Shown piece by piece: positions 39,209-49,554 of a DNA stretch of 64,000 bases (the stretch's first letter is position 1; each line of letters starts with the position of its first letter). The notes under the pieces were generated by a model. It was given only the letters and a program-made list of their open reading frames with translations, searched no databases and had not been told where the DNA came from. This DNA comes from Bacteroidales bacterium (lineage in GTDB: Bacteria > Bacteroidota > Bacteroidia > Bacteroidales > UBA932), in contig SUYR01000003.1 in assembly GCA_015060335.1 (NCBI GenBank), positions 1-64,000 on the forward strand, given 5' to 3'. Made by a program: the position numbers and the translations under genes.

Positions 39209-40144
39209 ATGAAAAAGATTTTCCTTTTGTTTGCAGCAGCCGTTATGGCAGCTGGAGTAGCGTCCGCACAGGACATCAATAAGGCAATTGAGCTTGCCAA
39301 CAGTGGTAACGAAGCATTCCAGATGGGTGAATACGCACTTGCTATCGACGCATTCAAAGAATCACTTTCTATCGCAGAAGGTCTTGGAGAAGAGGGTGCT
39401 GAGCACGCAAATACATGTAAGACAGCTCTCTGCAACCTTTACCTTGCCCACGCAAAGAGCCTTATCAAGGCCGACGACTTTGACGGTGCACTTGCAAAGC
39501 TCGACGAGACTATCGCTACTGCAGAAGGTTATGGCGAAGCCGCTACAGTTGAGGATGCAAAGGCCCTGATTCCGCAGGTTTACATGCAGAAGGGTAACAC
39601 AGCTTACAAGGCTAAGGACATGGCGACTGCTATCGCTGCATTCACCAAGGCTACCGAGCTCAATCCTGCAAACGGTGACGCTTACCTCGTACTTGGTAGA
39701 GCTTATGCTGCTACAGGCAAGGTAACTGAGGCAGTTGCCGCTTATGAGGCAGCAGCAGCAAACGGCGAAGAGGCGGCAGCAAAGAAACAGCTTTCAAACC
39801 TCTTCCTCAAGAAGGCACAGGCTTGCTCAAAGGCCAAGGACAATCAGGGCGCTATCGACAACGCTCTCAAGGCAAACGAATATCTTGAAAATGCAAATGC
39901 TTACAGAATCGCTGCAGGTGCTGCTCAGAAGATGGGTAACAACGCAAAATGCATCGAGTTCTATGAGAAATATCTGCAGATCAAGCCGGATGCAAAGGAC
40001 GCAGCAGGCGTAACTTTCACTATCGCAGCTCTCTATCAGCAGGGTGGCAACAATGCAAAGGCTATCGAGAACTATGAGAAGATAGCAGCAGACGCTCAGT
40101 ACGGTGCAAGCGCACAGGAGCAGCTTAAAGTCCTCAAGAAATAA
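39209..40144 (+). CDS. secreted tetratricopeptide-repeat protein
   Basis: signal peptide and repeated TPR units (GNTAYKAKDMATAIAAFTKATELNPANGDAYLVLGRAY). Confidence 0.88.
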   Translation: MKKIFLLFAAAVMAAGVASAQDINKAIELANSGNEAFQMGEYALAIDAFKESLSIAEGLGEEGAEHANTCKTALCNLYLAHAKSLIKADDFDGALAKLDETIATAEGYGEAATVEDAKALIPQVYMQKGNTAYKAKDMATAIAAFTKATELNPANGDAYLVLGRAYAATGKVTEAVAAYEAAAANGEEAAAKKQLSNLFLKKAQACSKAKDNQGAIDNALKANEYLENANAYRIAAGAAQKMGNNAKCIEFYEKYLQIKPDAKDAAGVTFTIAALYQQGGNNAKAIENYEKIAADAQYGASAQEQLKVLKK

Positions 40145-42001
40145 ATGAGACATCTCGAACTGCTTGCTCCGGCAAGAGACATAAAGATCGGCATCGCGGC
40201 CATTGACTGCGGTGCCGATGCTGTGTATATTGCCGGCCCGCAGTTCGGAGCACGTCAGGCTGCCGGAAACTCTGTTGAGGACATCCGGTCGCTGTGTGAA
40301 TACGCACACAAGTTCGGAGTAAAAATCTTCATCACTCTGAACACGATACTATATGACTCGGAACTGGAAGCCGCCTACAGGTTCATGCTTGACGTACAGG
40401 AGGCTGGGGCAGATGCCATTATCGTGCAGGATCTGGCCGTGGTAAAACTGGCGCGAGAAGGACACAACGGTATATTCAAGCCACTGCGTATTCCACTTCA
40501 TGCCTCCACTCAATGCTCCATCCGTACGCCCGAACAGGCGCGATTCCTGGAAAGTCTGGGATTCTCCAGACTCATACTTGAAAGAGAACTTTCCCTTGAA
40601 CAGATAAGGGCAATCCGCAAGGCGGTAAGCTGCGAGCTGGAATTCTTCGTTCATGGAGCCATATGTGTATGCTACAACGGCCAATGTTATCTATCCGAGA
40701 TGATAGCAGGCAGAAGTGCCAACAGAGGCGCCTGCATCCAGGCATGCAGGTCGAAATATGACCTCACAGATGCTTCCGGAAAGGTACTTGTCCGCGACAA
40801 GGCGCTGCTTTCTCTCAAGGACTACAATCTGCGGGGAAGACTGCGTGAGCTTGCCGATGCCGGCATCACTTCATTCAAGATCGAAGGACGTCTGAAAAAC
40901 GAATCATACGTCCGCAACGTAGTCCGAGACTACTCTGTCGCCCTTGACAGGCTGGTGGATACCGATGAATATTACAGAGGCTCATTCGGAAGCGTCACCG
41001 GGGGATTCACTCCTGACACCAGAAAGACTTTCAACAGAGGATATACCGAACTCTTCCTTGACGGCAGACGTGGCAAGTGGGCTGCCATGGATGCCGCCAA
41101 ATCAATGGGAGAGCATATCGGCACGGTGACATCCATAGGCAGAGGATACCTGGAGATCCGGCTATGCAAAGGCGTCTCGCTCAACAACGGAGACGGATTC
41201 TCCTTCGTTTCACGACATGGCAAAGTCGAGGGATTCCGGGCAGACGTATGTACAGGTAATACCGTCAGATGCAAAATACTGCCGTCTCTGTCTGTCGGAG
41301 CTGAAATATACAGAAACATCAACGCCGCCTTTGAAAAGGAGATCGAAAGGCAGGCTTGCACACGTGAGATAAACGTCTCAGTCAGGTTGAAGACATATCC
41401 AGAAAACGGCACATGGAAGATTCATGCATATGCTACATCGGAGGATTGCAGGATAGCCGAAATCATCCTGGATGCAGGAGAACAGAAGGCCGACAACCAG
41501 GAAAGGATGCAGGCGATGCTTCACTCCCAGATAGGCAAAAGCAGCGGACATTACAGATTCGCAGTCAGCGAAATCGATGCACCAGAGGGACTTCCGTTCA
41601 TGAGTTCGTCGGCGCTGAACAACATCAGACGTACGCTTGCTGAAAAAATCGACAGCATGCCGCTTATAGCAAGGCCTCTTCTCAACAGGTCACTTGACAT
41701 ACCGGAAACCCCTGCATTCCCTTCATCAGAAGCCACATACAAGCAGAACGTATCCAACAGACTATCGAAAGAACTCTACCATGCCACAGGAGCATCTTCT
41801 GTCGAAAAGGCATATGAACTCACCCACTCGCCCGGAGCCGAACTCATGCGTACCAAATACTGCATACGACACGAACTCGGTATGTGCCCTGTCCATCAGA
41901 AAGCGGCTGATTCGGGCCCGCTGTTCCTTCTGAACAACGGCAGAAAGCTTGCACTGCACTTTGATTGTGCAAGCTGTGAGATGGTGGTCAAGGAAGGGTA
42001 A
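40145..42001 (+). CDS. peptidase U32 family protein
   Basis: LELLAPARDIKIGIAAIDCGADAVYIAG, ELEFFVHGAICVCYNGQCYLSEMIAGRSANRGACIQACRSKY. Confidence 0.93.
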   Translation: MRHLELLAPARDIKIGIAAIDCGADAVYIAGPQFGARQAAGNSVEDIRSLCEYAHKFGVKIFITLNTILYDSELEAAYRFMLDVQEAGADAIIVQDLAVVKLAREGHNGIFKPLRIPLHASTQCSIRTPEQARFLESLGFSRLILERELSLEQIRAIRKAVSCELEFFVHGAICVCYNGQCYLSEMIAGRSANRGACIQACRSKYDLTDASGKVLVRDKALLSLKDYNLRGRLRELADAGITSFKIEGRLKNESYVRNVVRDYSVALDRLVDTDEYYRGSFGSVTGGFTPDTRKTFNRGYTELFLDGRRGKWAAMDAAKSMGEHIGTVTSIGRGYLEIRLCKGVSLNNGDGFSFVSRHGKVEGFRADVCTGNTVRCKILPSLSVGAEIYRNINAAFEKEIERQACTREINVSVRLKTYPENGTWKIHAYATSEDCRIAEIILDAGEQKADNQERMQAMLHSQIGKSSGHYRFAVSEIDAPEGLPFMSSSALNNIRRTLAEKIDSMPLIARPLLNRSLDIPETPAFPSSEATYKQNVSNRLSKELYHATGASSVEKAYELTHSPGAELMRTKYCIRHELGMCPVHQKAADSGPLFLLNNGRKLALHFDCASCEMVVKEG

Positions 42002-42004
42002 TGG

Positions 42005-44602
42005 TTATCTTACCAGACCGCCCCTGAACCGTTTCCCTGAAGTCTTGGAAAAGTCATATTTCAAAGTCAGCATGAAGTAGCGGCCATATGACGGCACCCA
42101 TCTCTGCTCGACATAGTTGTTATATACAACGTTGGAATATGTATCCGCATCGGCAATCAGATCATGACCGGAAATGCTGACTGTCATTTTCTTCTTCAAC
42201 AGCCTTACGCCTACCTCCGCATTAAGGATATTGTTGAGATTATCAGTACCCGCTCCTGAGAAATTCTTATAAAGAGTCATGGAGTAACTTGCTCCTCCAT
42301 AGCAGATTTTCAGAAAGTTTATATGAAAACTGGTTTCAAGAGTCTGCATCAGGGACTCATTCAATACCTGGCCGATACTGTTGGAGCAATGCTGATAGAA
42401 AGTCCTTGCGGCCACTTTTGCAGAGCCTTTCCGGTGGCGGTAATCATATCTCAAACCCAGGGTAGGAGCATGATTGTTCAACATGACCTTATCTTCCCCA
42501 AGATACTGAGGAGACCTTCCGAAAGAATACCCTACATCACTGCTGATTGAAGATTTCCTGTCAATGAAACACTTGAAATTGGCTTTTGCTCCGGCAGTAA
42601 CTGCACCCGAAGCATTCTCGAATGTATTGAGCATAGATCCGGCCAATGCAGGATAGTCATTCCAATCCGAAAGCACTGTATTTTCCTTGAAATATATCTG
42701 TTTTCTGGCAATCACAGACGGCGAATATGACGCCTGGATTTCGGTATTAAGATTCCATTTTGAAGGTTTCATCAGGATGTACATCACCGAACATGTACCC
42801 GTCGATGTCTGCTTCAGGTCAGGATTTCCTCTATCAAGGCAAACGGATTCTTGTCGTCAATCCTGTTTCTCAACTGCTCGAGAGACGGGGTCTGAGACGA
42901 CATGTTAAAAGTGAACTGCAGATTCCTCTTCCATGAAAGTCTTAAGAAAGGAGTAAATGACAGGAAATTATAGTTGTCAGACAAGGCTTCCGGATAACGC
43001 TCCTGATCGACCTGAGTCCTGTACCTTATCCCAAGGCTGGCATTCAGTTCAAAATTCCGGGTGTTGAAATTCAATGACGCACCTGCATTATGATCATAAT
43101 AATTCCATGTGTAATCATATGTGTTGGCGACATCAATGACCGGTGTGGTCACCTGCCACAAATCCATTGTATTCTGCCGGCTGAGACGGTTATTATACGC
43201 GAAGACATAGTTTCCTGATATGCTCAAGGTATAGTCATCTGTATTCTTCAATACGGATGAGATGCCCGCCTTGGCTGAGATGCCGGTTTCATTCATAAGA
43301 CTCTCCGAGTGGATATGCCTTCGGTCGAATGCTGTAGCAAGAGTATCGACAGTCCATGAGTCCCCGTTGCCTCGCATCAGATTGGCATTGACTGAAACAG
43401 CTGGAGAGATACGCGCATTATCCTCATCTCGCCAGTTCACCATTCCGGAATACGCAAAATTGTCATGGAAAGAATCTGTCGCCGACACATTTCTGTACCT
43501 CATGGCTCCGTCCTCATACTTCGAGGACATCATGGCAGAATGCGAACGGGTATCATTGATAGTAAGATCGTTCTCTATGTTTATCGTCTTGACCGGAGTA
43601 TTCGGAAGACTTATATCCAACGAAAATGAATGCGAAGCACCCACAGAAGACGACATTGTCGTATCTGAATATGACGATGCAGGATTGTCTTCCGTCTGAA
43701 AATATTCCGTAAGACCCCTCCTGAATGACTTGTCATATGACTTATTGTAGGTGTAGTCGAATTTCAGATTGTTTCCATAAACCCTCTCTCCCCAGAACTT
43801 GTGGATTCCGGCAGAGACCTTCATGTTTTCCGAATATGAATTCAAGGGCTGCCAGTTCAGCGGATACGATCTTCTCCTTAGTCGTGACATTCATCACAGT
43901 CTGCTTCCTCGAATTCCTCAGCCCCTTTCTCTTGTCAACATACAACTGCTCTTCATATATCTTCACTTCCTTCACCTGAGACGCATCCAGAGAATAGAAT
44001 GCCGAAGATGGGTCATTGCCGTATATCATCACTCCATTGACATACGTTCTGGCAACCTGCTCACCATTGACGGAAATATTGTTGCCTGACACAGTAACTC
44101 CCGGAAGGCGCTGCAGTATCTCTATCGCCTTGTCGCCATCCATCAAAGCCACCGCTGCTGCATTATATACGAGAGTATCCTTGACCTGACTGACCAACGG
44201 CACCTCTGCCTTGACGACCGCCGCATCGAGTTTCTCGTTCTCCTTCTTCAGATCTATATATATGATATTTGCTCCGGGTACAATCTGAAGTTTGTCTTTA
44301 TAAGTCCTGTAACCGTGTCTTGAAGCAAGTACAACCGTCTCTCCCGGTTTATATTTTCTGAATACACATTCTCCTGAATGGGAAGTGATTGCAGCAAGAG
44401 TATCTGCTCCCGCAATCAGTCTTACGTGAGTATTCGAAACTCCATGTTGCAGCTTATGTTTAGTATTACCTGCAGTTTCTGTCACCCTGACATACACCGT
44501 CGCCTCCGGATTCTGCGGCGGGTTTGCAACAACGGCCCACAGACTCTGCAGAGACAACAAAAAGGACAGTATCAGCAGGGGGACTATTCTGGAAGGTGAC
44601 AT
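42005..44602 (-). pseudogene. frameshifted outer-membrane beta-barrel/TonB-receptor-like protein
   Basis: Three consecutive ORFs (44602-43742, 43890-42814, 42787-42005) read as one protein in shifted frames; at 42827-42831 NPFALIEEILT* becomes NPFALIE-GNPDLKQTSTG if one G is restored. Confidence 0.82.
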
Positions 44603-44748
44603 CTATCGTTTTTCTCGTTTAGATTAAGGATTATAGTTAATGCAAATATGCAATACTCACAAAGCATTGCAAACATTAATTGCATACTTTCCCATCTATA
44701 GGATACGGACAATAGAACGTTGAACTATAGTTTTTGAAAAGAGAACAT

Positions 44749-45153
44749 TCACAGAATGTGGACAAGCCTATTGCTTATGCTACGTATTCCATCTGCGATT
44801 CTTCTCCGCATCTCGGGACCAGGATTACGCCACCCGTTGGCATAGTGACTGAGCTGCTGCAGATTTATGCCTGTTACATCGGACAGGGCCTTTCTTGTAA
44901 TGAAGTTTTCGGAATAGCGGAGTTGTGCCCGTGTTGTAAGATTGTACTCAAGTTCGATGTCTCCGACAAACTCTGCAGGAAGATCATCGCCATCTTCAAT
45001 CATCCACTCAATATGCTGGCGAAGAGCCTCTTCCATATCATTTTTAAGTCCCTCAAGAGTTTTATGAGTGACTACGCATGCAATATTTTCATTCTCAGGA
45101 CATGCTGCAAAATTCTTATCACACCAGTCCACCTTTATCTTTACCTTCCCCAT
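44749..45153 (-). CDS. hicB: HicB family antitoxin
   Basis: partial RNase H-like fold (ENENIACVVTHKTLEGLKNDMEEALRQHIE) plus HTH; directly downstream of hicA. Confidence 0.82.
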   Translation of the reverse strand: MGKVKIKVDWCDKNFAACPENENIACVVTHKTLEGLKNDMEEALRQHIEWMIEDGDDLPAEFVGDIELEYNLTTRAQLRYSENFITRKALSDVTGINLQQLSHYANGWRNPGPEMRRRIADGIRSISNRLVHIL

Positions 45154-45157
45154 AACT

Positions 45158-45361
45158 TTATTTTAACTCTTTCCAGCCTGCCTGCTTCCATATGCTGTTC
45201 AGCAGAAACTGGTCCAGATTGTCACTTGGCTTTCCTCTTACTGTAACTTTCCCAGACTTTTCAGGATGAACATATTGGCGATGATCCCCTTTACAATTCC
45301 TTAGCCTCCAACCATCTTTTTCAAGAAACCTGATAATCTGCCTGACCTTATAACGTTTCAT
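45158..45361 (-). CDS. hicA: HicA family mRNA interferase toxin
   Basis: MKRYKVRQIIRFLEKDGWRLRNCKGDHRQYVHPEKSGKVTVRGKPSDNL; Met at 45361 preferred over track start. Confidence 0.88.
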   Translation of the reverse strand: MKRYKVRQIIRFLEKDGWRLRNCKGDHRQYVHPEKSGKVTVRGKPSDNLDQFLLNSIWKQAGWKELK

Positions 45362-45369
45362 TAGCCCCA

Positions 45370-45377
45370 CAAAGATA
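45370..45377 (-). promoter_or_regulatory. Bacteroidetes -7 promoter element for hicAB
   Basis: TATCTTTG 8 nt before hicA ATG. Confidence 0.5.
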
Positions 45378-45417
45378 TAAAATTTTATACCAAATCTTAA
45401 AAATCTATTAAAAATTC

Positions 45418-45460
45418 TCCACCACCTCAAAGGTAAGTTCCACGTCACCGAAACGACTGG
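45418..45460. repeat. direct repeat copy 1 (fragment of the 3' end of the 46176-47408 gene)
   Basis: 35 nt identical to 46201-46235, then 2 mismatches in the next 8. Confidence 0.9.
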
Positions 45461-45487
45461 GGACGAATAAAGATTAACGCGCGATAT

Positions 45488-45790
45488 TCAGAGAGGCTTT
45501 ACTATCTCCACCCTCATACCGAGTGCATTGATGATGCTGAAGAAAAGTCCTGCACTTGGATTGACATGTCCCTTCTCCAACTTTGATATGTATGACTTTG
45601 TAGTGTTTACTCTTTCCGCAAGTTCTGATTGTGTCAGACCTGCCGCCTTTCTGGCCGTATGCAGAATCTGACCGGAATAGAAAGCATAGGCCTCCTCGAT
45701 AGCCCTTGCCCTCTCCGGCGTTCCGGGCTTTCCAAACTCTACATCCAATACGATGTCGTAATCCCTAATCTGATGGTCGTTTGTCTGCAT
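45488..45790 (-). CDS. higA: XRE-family antitoxin (HigA-like)
   Basis: ARKAAGLTQSELAERVNTTKSYISKLEKGHVNPS. Confidence 0.88.
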   Translation of the reverse strand: MQTNDHQIRDYDIVLDVEFGKPGTPERARAIEEAYAFYSGQILHTARKAAGLTQSELAERVNTTKSYISKLEKGHVNPSAGLFFSIINALGMRVEIVKPL

Positions 45791-46103
45791 AATAATTTAC
45801 TTTTATCTTAACCGCCAATTCTATCTCGCTTTCCGGCGTCTTCTGAGTCTTTTTCTGAAAACCATTGAACAATACAACTACATTGCCATCATCAAAGATA
45901 AAGAACACTCTGAAAATATTACCATTATATAAAGTCCTCAATTCATAAATGCCATCTCGTATGTATTTGACGAATCTGGCAGATATCTTTTCTTGTGACT
46001 TCAGCAGGAGCAATCCATACTTGATCTTCTGCTGTTCTTTCTGAGTCAGTTCCTGCATAAACCGCTCGAAATATCCTCCATAGGTAATAATCCTTCTATA
46101 CAC
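45765..46103 (-). CDS. higB: RelE/HigB-like toxin (Gp49-type); likely GTG start at 46103, track ORF starts 46136
   Basis: VYRRIITYGGYFERFMQELT..., DGIYELRTLYNGNIFRVFFIFDDGNVVVLFNGFQKKTQKTP. Confidence 0.85.
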   Translation of the reverse strand: MYRRIITYGGYFERFMQELTQKEQQKIKYGLLLLKSQEKISARFVKYIRDGIYELRTLYNGNIFRVFFIFDDGNVVVLFNGFQKKTQKTPESEIELAVKIKVNYYADKRPSD

Positions 46104-46175
46104 CGCAAAAATATTAAAGGTTTCTATATTTTGCAACTTTTTTCAGCACTCTTTGATACCTCGGGCGAGTTTTGG

Positions 46176-47408
46176 TTATTTCAGACCCAAGTTGTTGTTT
46201 TCCACCACCTCAAAGGTAAGTTCCACGTCACCGAAGCGGCTGGCGATATTGCTGTTGGCCTCTATCCAGCGGTTGGTCAGATGACCACGCCAGACGATGT
46301 CGTCACGGGAATTGAAGGGGAGGTTGATTTCCACGCCGTAGCTCTTAGAGGCGATTCTGACCAGGGCTGTGCATTTCCAATCAGTCCGGGTGCCGCCGTC
46401 ATCTTCGGTGATCATGAAGGCGCAATGTGTCATCTGAGGATTCCAGTCCGATACAATCACCGCATTGAACGGCTGAGGCTTACCGATCTGACTACGCTTG
46501 ACTACAATCATGAAATCGGTCACGAGCGGATTGAACAGGCGAAGTTCAGCCTCCGTTGATGCAGTCATGTCGTCAAGCGAACCGGTCAAGACGAAAAATT
46601 CTGCCGCTCCGGCAAACCAGGAGTCGAAACTGCGCTTGGCAGTAAAATCCTTGAGGATAAGTGTTCTGAGAGCCCTGTCGGCGGATGTTTTTGTATCAGG
46701 CTTTACGATGATGGTGCCGCCTCCCTCTCCCCAATCCGGGTCCTCCCTTCTCAACATTTCCAGCGTGGTATATCCCGCATCCGAATTCCTGTTCACTACC
46801 CACACCGGTAATCCGCGTGCCATCGCCTCATCTACAATCACCTCCTCCACATGGCGGACCCCATCATCTGAATGAAAAAGCCTGTAACCGACATTAGCAT
46901 CAGACCCGTCTTCCGGATCGAATGTTATTATCGGCAGCGTCCCGCCGTCCCAGTTATCTGAAAACGGCCAATATATCTGAATGTCTGAAACTGACAATGC
47001 TTCGAGAAATGCATCCGGGTCAGGAATGCCGGGCAGAGACTTTGTGGACTGCTCCCGCACATGCCGTTCAATCAGGTCGCGCATAAGCGTGCCCTGTTGA
47101 TTCACGGGAGCAGACGAGCGTGCCTGAGTGTCGCCTACACCGCAACCAGGTGATGCGAATAGGTTCTTCATGGTATATTCTTCATCATAACCGTTGGACG
47201 AGGATGATGACGAGGCTCCATGAACCTCCTCAAGCTGAGCCTTTGTCAGCGGTAGTGCAGCAAGAATTTCCGCGACTTCACTTAGTTCCACATAGACAGT
47301 ATCATTTACTGAAGTGTGTTTCCCGATATCATCATCAAGAACCTCGCATGATGAAAACACATAAGCCGACATCGCGGCTGCAAACAGAATTTTTGAATAT
47401 CCTTTCAT
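46176..47408 (-). CDS. hypothetical lipoprotein with Ser-rich linker
   Basis: AYVFSSC lipobox; GASSSSSSNG run; 410 aa. Confidence 0.75.
   Translation of the reverse strand: MKGYSKILFAAAMSAYVFSSCEVLDDDIGKHTSVNDTVYVELSEVAEILAALPLTKAQLEEVHGASSSSSSNGYDEEYTMKNLFASPGCGVGDTQARSSAPVNQQGTLMRDLIERHVREQSTKSLPGIPDPDAFLEALSVSDIQIYWPFSDNWDGGTLPIITFDPEDGSDANVGYRLFHSDDGVRHVEEVIVDEAMARGLPVWVVNRNSDAGYTTLEMLRREDPDWGEGGGTIIVKPDTKTSADRALRTLILKDFTAKRSFDSWFAGAAEFFVLTGSLDDMTASTEAELRLFNPLVTDFMIVVKRSQIGKPQPFNAVIVSDWNPQMTHCAFMITEDDGGTRTDWKCTALVRIASKSYGVEINLPFNSRDDIVWRGHLTNRWIEANSNIASRFGDVELTFEVVENNNLGLK
46201..46243. repeat. direct repeat copy 2 (in the CDS 3' end)
   Basis: see 45418-45460. Confidence 0.9.
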
Positions 47409-47480
47409 AACCTTTCATTTTTCTGATGCAAAGTTCAAAAGGATTATCCGCGTAAAAAAATTGTAAATGGATAATGTTAA

Positions 47481-47516
47481 AAATCGCTGCCTGAGTATAT
47501 TCAGACAGCGATTTTT
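47481..47516. terminator. bidirectional terminator
   Basis: AAATCGCTGcCTGA...TCAGaCAGCGATTTTTT. Confidence 0.8.
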
Positions 47517-47529
47517 TATGAGAGATTTT

Positions 47530-48438
47530 TCAAAAAAAACGATTTTTTTTGCGAAGGGGTACCTTTGAGAAACTAACAAAACGGTCTTTTCCGTGCAGAT
47601 CCCGGACGATTTCCGTATATCCAAAGCCCATTTCTGTAAATACTTCCCGCGTTTCCTGGCCCAATGCTTCGTTGATCTCGACCATGCCGGTTCCCTCTTC
47701 CGCCAGCAGTTCCTTTGCCCATAAAGCCACAGCCCTGTAGAATTTCAGAGGATCGTCATCCGGGACAAAAAGGGCAAGGTGAGGCTCATGGTCGAGTACG
47801 TTTGAACGCATAGCCGATTTCTCGGATTCCATGACGTATGGTGGATTGCTGACTATGATATCGAACTTTCCGGATGCCGGCCTGACAAGTCCGACACACG
47901 CCTGAGGTCCCTTAAGCACATCTGCCTTCAGGAAAGTCGGCTTCTGCGCACCGCTGCTGCGCATCTCTTGAGCGAAATCCTGTGAAGACGCCACAGACAA
48001 GGCTCCTTCGGATATATCGACTGCTGTCACCTCAACTCCCGGATTTTCCAGCGCCAGAGACCATGCGATACATCCGCTGCCGGTACACAGATCCAACACC
48101 GATATCGGAATCCCCTCCTGTGACAGCACGTTCACCATAATCTCTGTCTCGCCACGTGGAATCAATACGTCCGGAGTAACACGGAACTCCCTACCATAAA
48201 AATAAGCCTTGCCTGTAACGTACTGAAGAGGCTCTCCGGAAGACATCCGGACAAAGTCAGAGAGTGCCTTGTCCGAATCCAGATCAGAAAGCCTGTAAGC
48301 CGGATCAAGAATATACATATGCCTCTTGAGTCCGAATACATCTTCCATATAGGCGAAGACCATCTCTCTAGCCTCACCTTCCGGATACAGCACGGAGACA
48401 GTTTCTATTCCTCTATGTATGATATCTTTCAGCAACAT
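47530..48438 (-). CDS. prmC: peptide chain release factor N5-glutamine methyltransferase
   Basis: VLDLCTGSGCIAWSLA, DIIVSNPPYVMESEK (NPPY motif). Confidence 0.94.
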   Translation of the reverse strand: MLLKDIIHRGIETVSVLYPEGEAREMVFAYMEDVFGLKRHMYILDPAYRLSDLDSDKALSDFVRMSSGEPLQYVTGKAYFYGREFRVTPDVLIPRGETEIMVNVLSQEGIPISVLDLCTGSGCIAWSLALENPGVEVTAVDISEGALSVASSQDFAQEMRSSGAQKPTFLKADVLKGPQACVGLVRPASGKFDIIVSNPPYVMESEKSAMRSNVLDHEPHLALFVPDDDPLKFYRAVALWAKELLAEEGTGMVEINEALGQETREVFTEMGFGYTEIVRDLHGKDRFVSFSKVPLRKKNRFF

Positions 48439-48441
48439 AAG

Positions 48442-48549
48442 TCTGGCACTTAATCCCCTGTGACTGAGGGTATTATAAAAAGGCGATTCCCCTGCAGCGG
48501 GGAATCGAGTTTCAGCATTCCGTTGATAATCAGAGAGTTGGGTGACAGG
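48442..48549. repeat. palindromic element family A, copy 3
   Basis: TCTGGCACTTAATCCCCTGTGAC...GGCGATTCCCCtgcagCGGGGAATCG...GGGTGACAGG. Confidence 0.8.
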
Positions 48550-49552
48550 AGTTTTCGATGACGGTGGTCAGAAAATCTGTCATCGAGAGGCCGGCGGCAC
48601 GTACCATCTGAGGGACAAGCGAAGCGGAGGTCATTCCCGGAATGGTATTCACCTCAAGGAAATAGAGATCCTCGCCGCTACAAATATAATCCACGCGTAC
48701 GAGTCCGGAACATCCCAGATGTGAATATATCTTTCTGGACACTTCCTGTATTCTGTCACGCAGGTCATCCGGAATTTCGGCTGGGCAGACTTCGCGGCTA
48801 AGTCCCTGATATTTAGCCTCATAGTCAAAGAACTCATTTTCTGTAATGATTTCTATGACAGGGAGAGCCACATTCTCCGAACCATTGAAATATACTGCGC
48901 AGGTGAGTTCGCGACCGACAATCGCAGCCTCCGCCAGAAGCATGTTTCCCTCTGAAAATGCCAGTTCCACCGCCTTGTCAAAGTCCTCGAGCCTCTTGAC
49001 CTTGGTGACACCGAAACTGCTGCCTCCGTCTGTAGGCTTCACAAAAAGCGGAAGTCCGAGCCTTTCAACTGCCTTCTGAGCAAGTCCATCTACAGACTCA
49101 CCCTTGCGAAGGAACATATCATCGGCGCATTTGACGAAATCCACATCCTTCAGGTAGCTCTTGCATGAGAACTTGTCAAATGTGATCGCAGCCACAAAGG
49201 CATTACATCCGCTGTGAGGAACGCCGAGCATCTCCAGATAGCCCTGCATCAGACCGTTCTCACCGGGAGTTCCATGCTGCATGATATAGGCATAGTCAAA
49301 CTTGACCTTCCCGCCTTCGAGCATCACCGAAAAATCACATTTGCATATCTGAGGGCGCTCATTCTCCGGAATGAGGACCCTGCCTCCGCCATTCTTCCTG
49401 TAAGCCACAAGCGACCACTGCCCGAATCGTGCGAATATCTCATACACATCATACTTCGAGCCGTCTATCTGCGAAGCTGTAAACTCTCCGCTCCTTACCG
49501 ACACCTCCCACTCAGAGGAGTCGCTTCCATATATTACTGCTATCTTCTTCAT
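48530..49552 (-). CDS. ddl: D-alanine--D-alanine ligase
   Basis: GTPGENGLMQGYLEMLGVPHSGCN, FVKPTDGGSSFGVTKV, EVNTIPGMTSASLVP. Confidence 0.95.
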   Translation of the reverse strand: MKKIAVIYGSDSSEWEVSVRSGEFTASQIDGSKYDVYEIFARFGQWSLVAYRKNGGGRVLIPENERPQICKCDFSVMLEGGKVKFDYAYIMQHGTPGENGLMQGYLEMLGVPHSGCNAFVAAITFDKFSCKSYLKDVDFVKCADDMFLRKGESVDGLAQKAVERLGLPLFVKPTDGGSSFGVTKVKRLEDFDKAVELAFSEGNMLLAEAAIVGRELTCAVYFNGSENVALPVIEIITENEFFDYEAKYQGLSREVCPAEIPDDLRDRIQEVSRKIYSHLGCSGLVRVDYICSGEDLYFLEVNTIPGMTSASLVPQMVRAAGLSMTDFLTTVIENSCHPTL

Positions 49553-49554
49553 GT

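Noticed and set aside
44640-44720. Clustered TGCAAT/ATTGCA motifs between the receptor pseudogene and hicB as an operator
   Set aside because: AT-rich, short and irregular; cannot separate from chance by eye.
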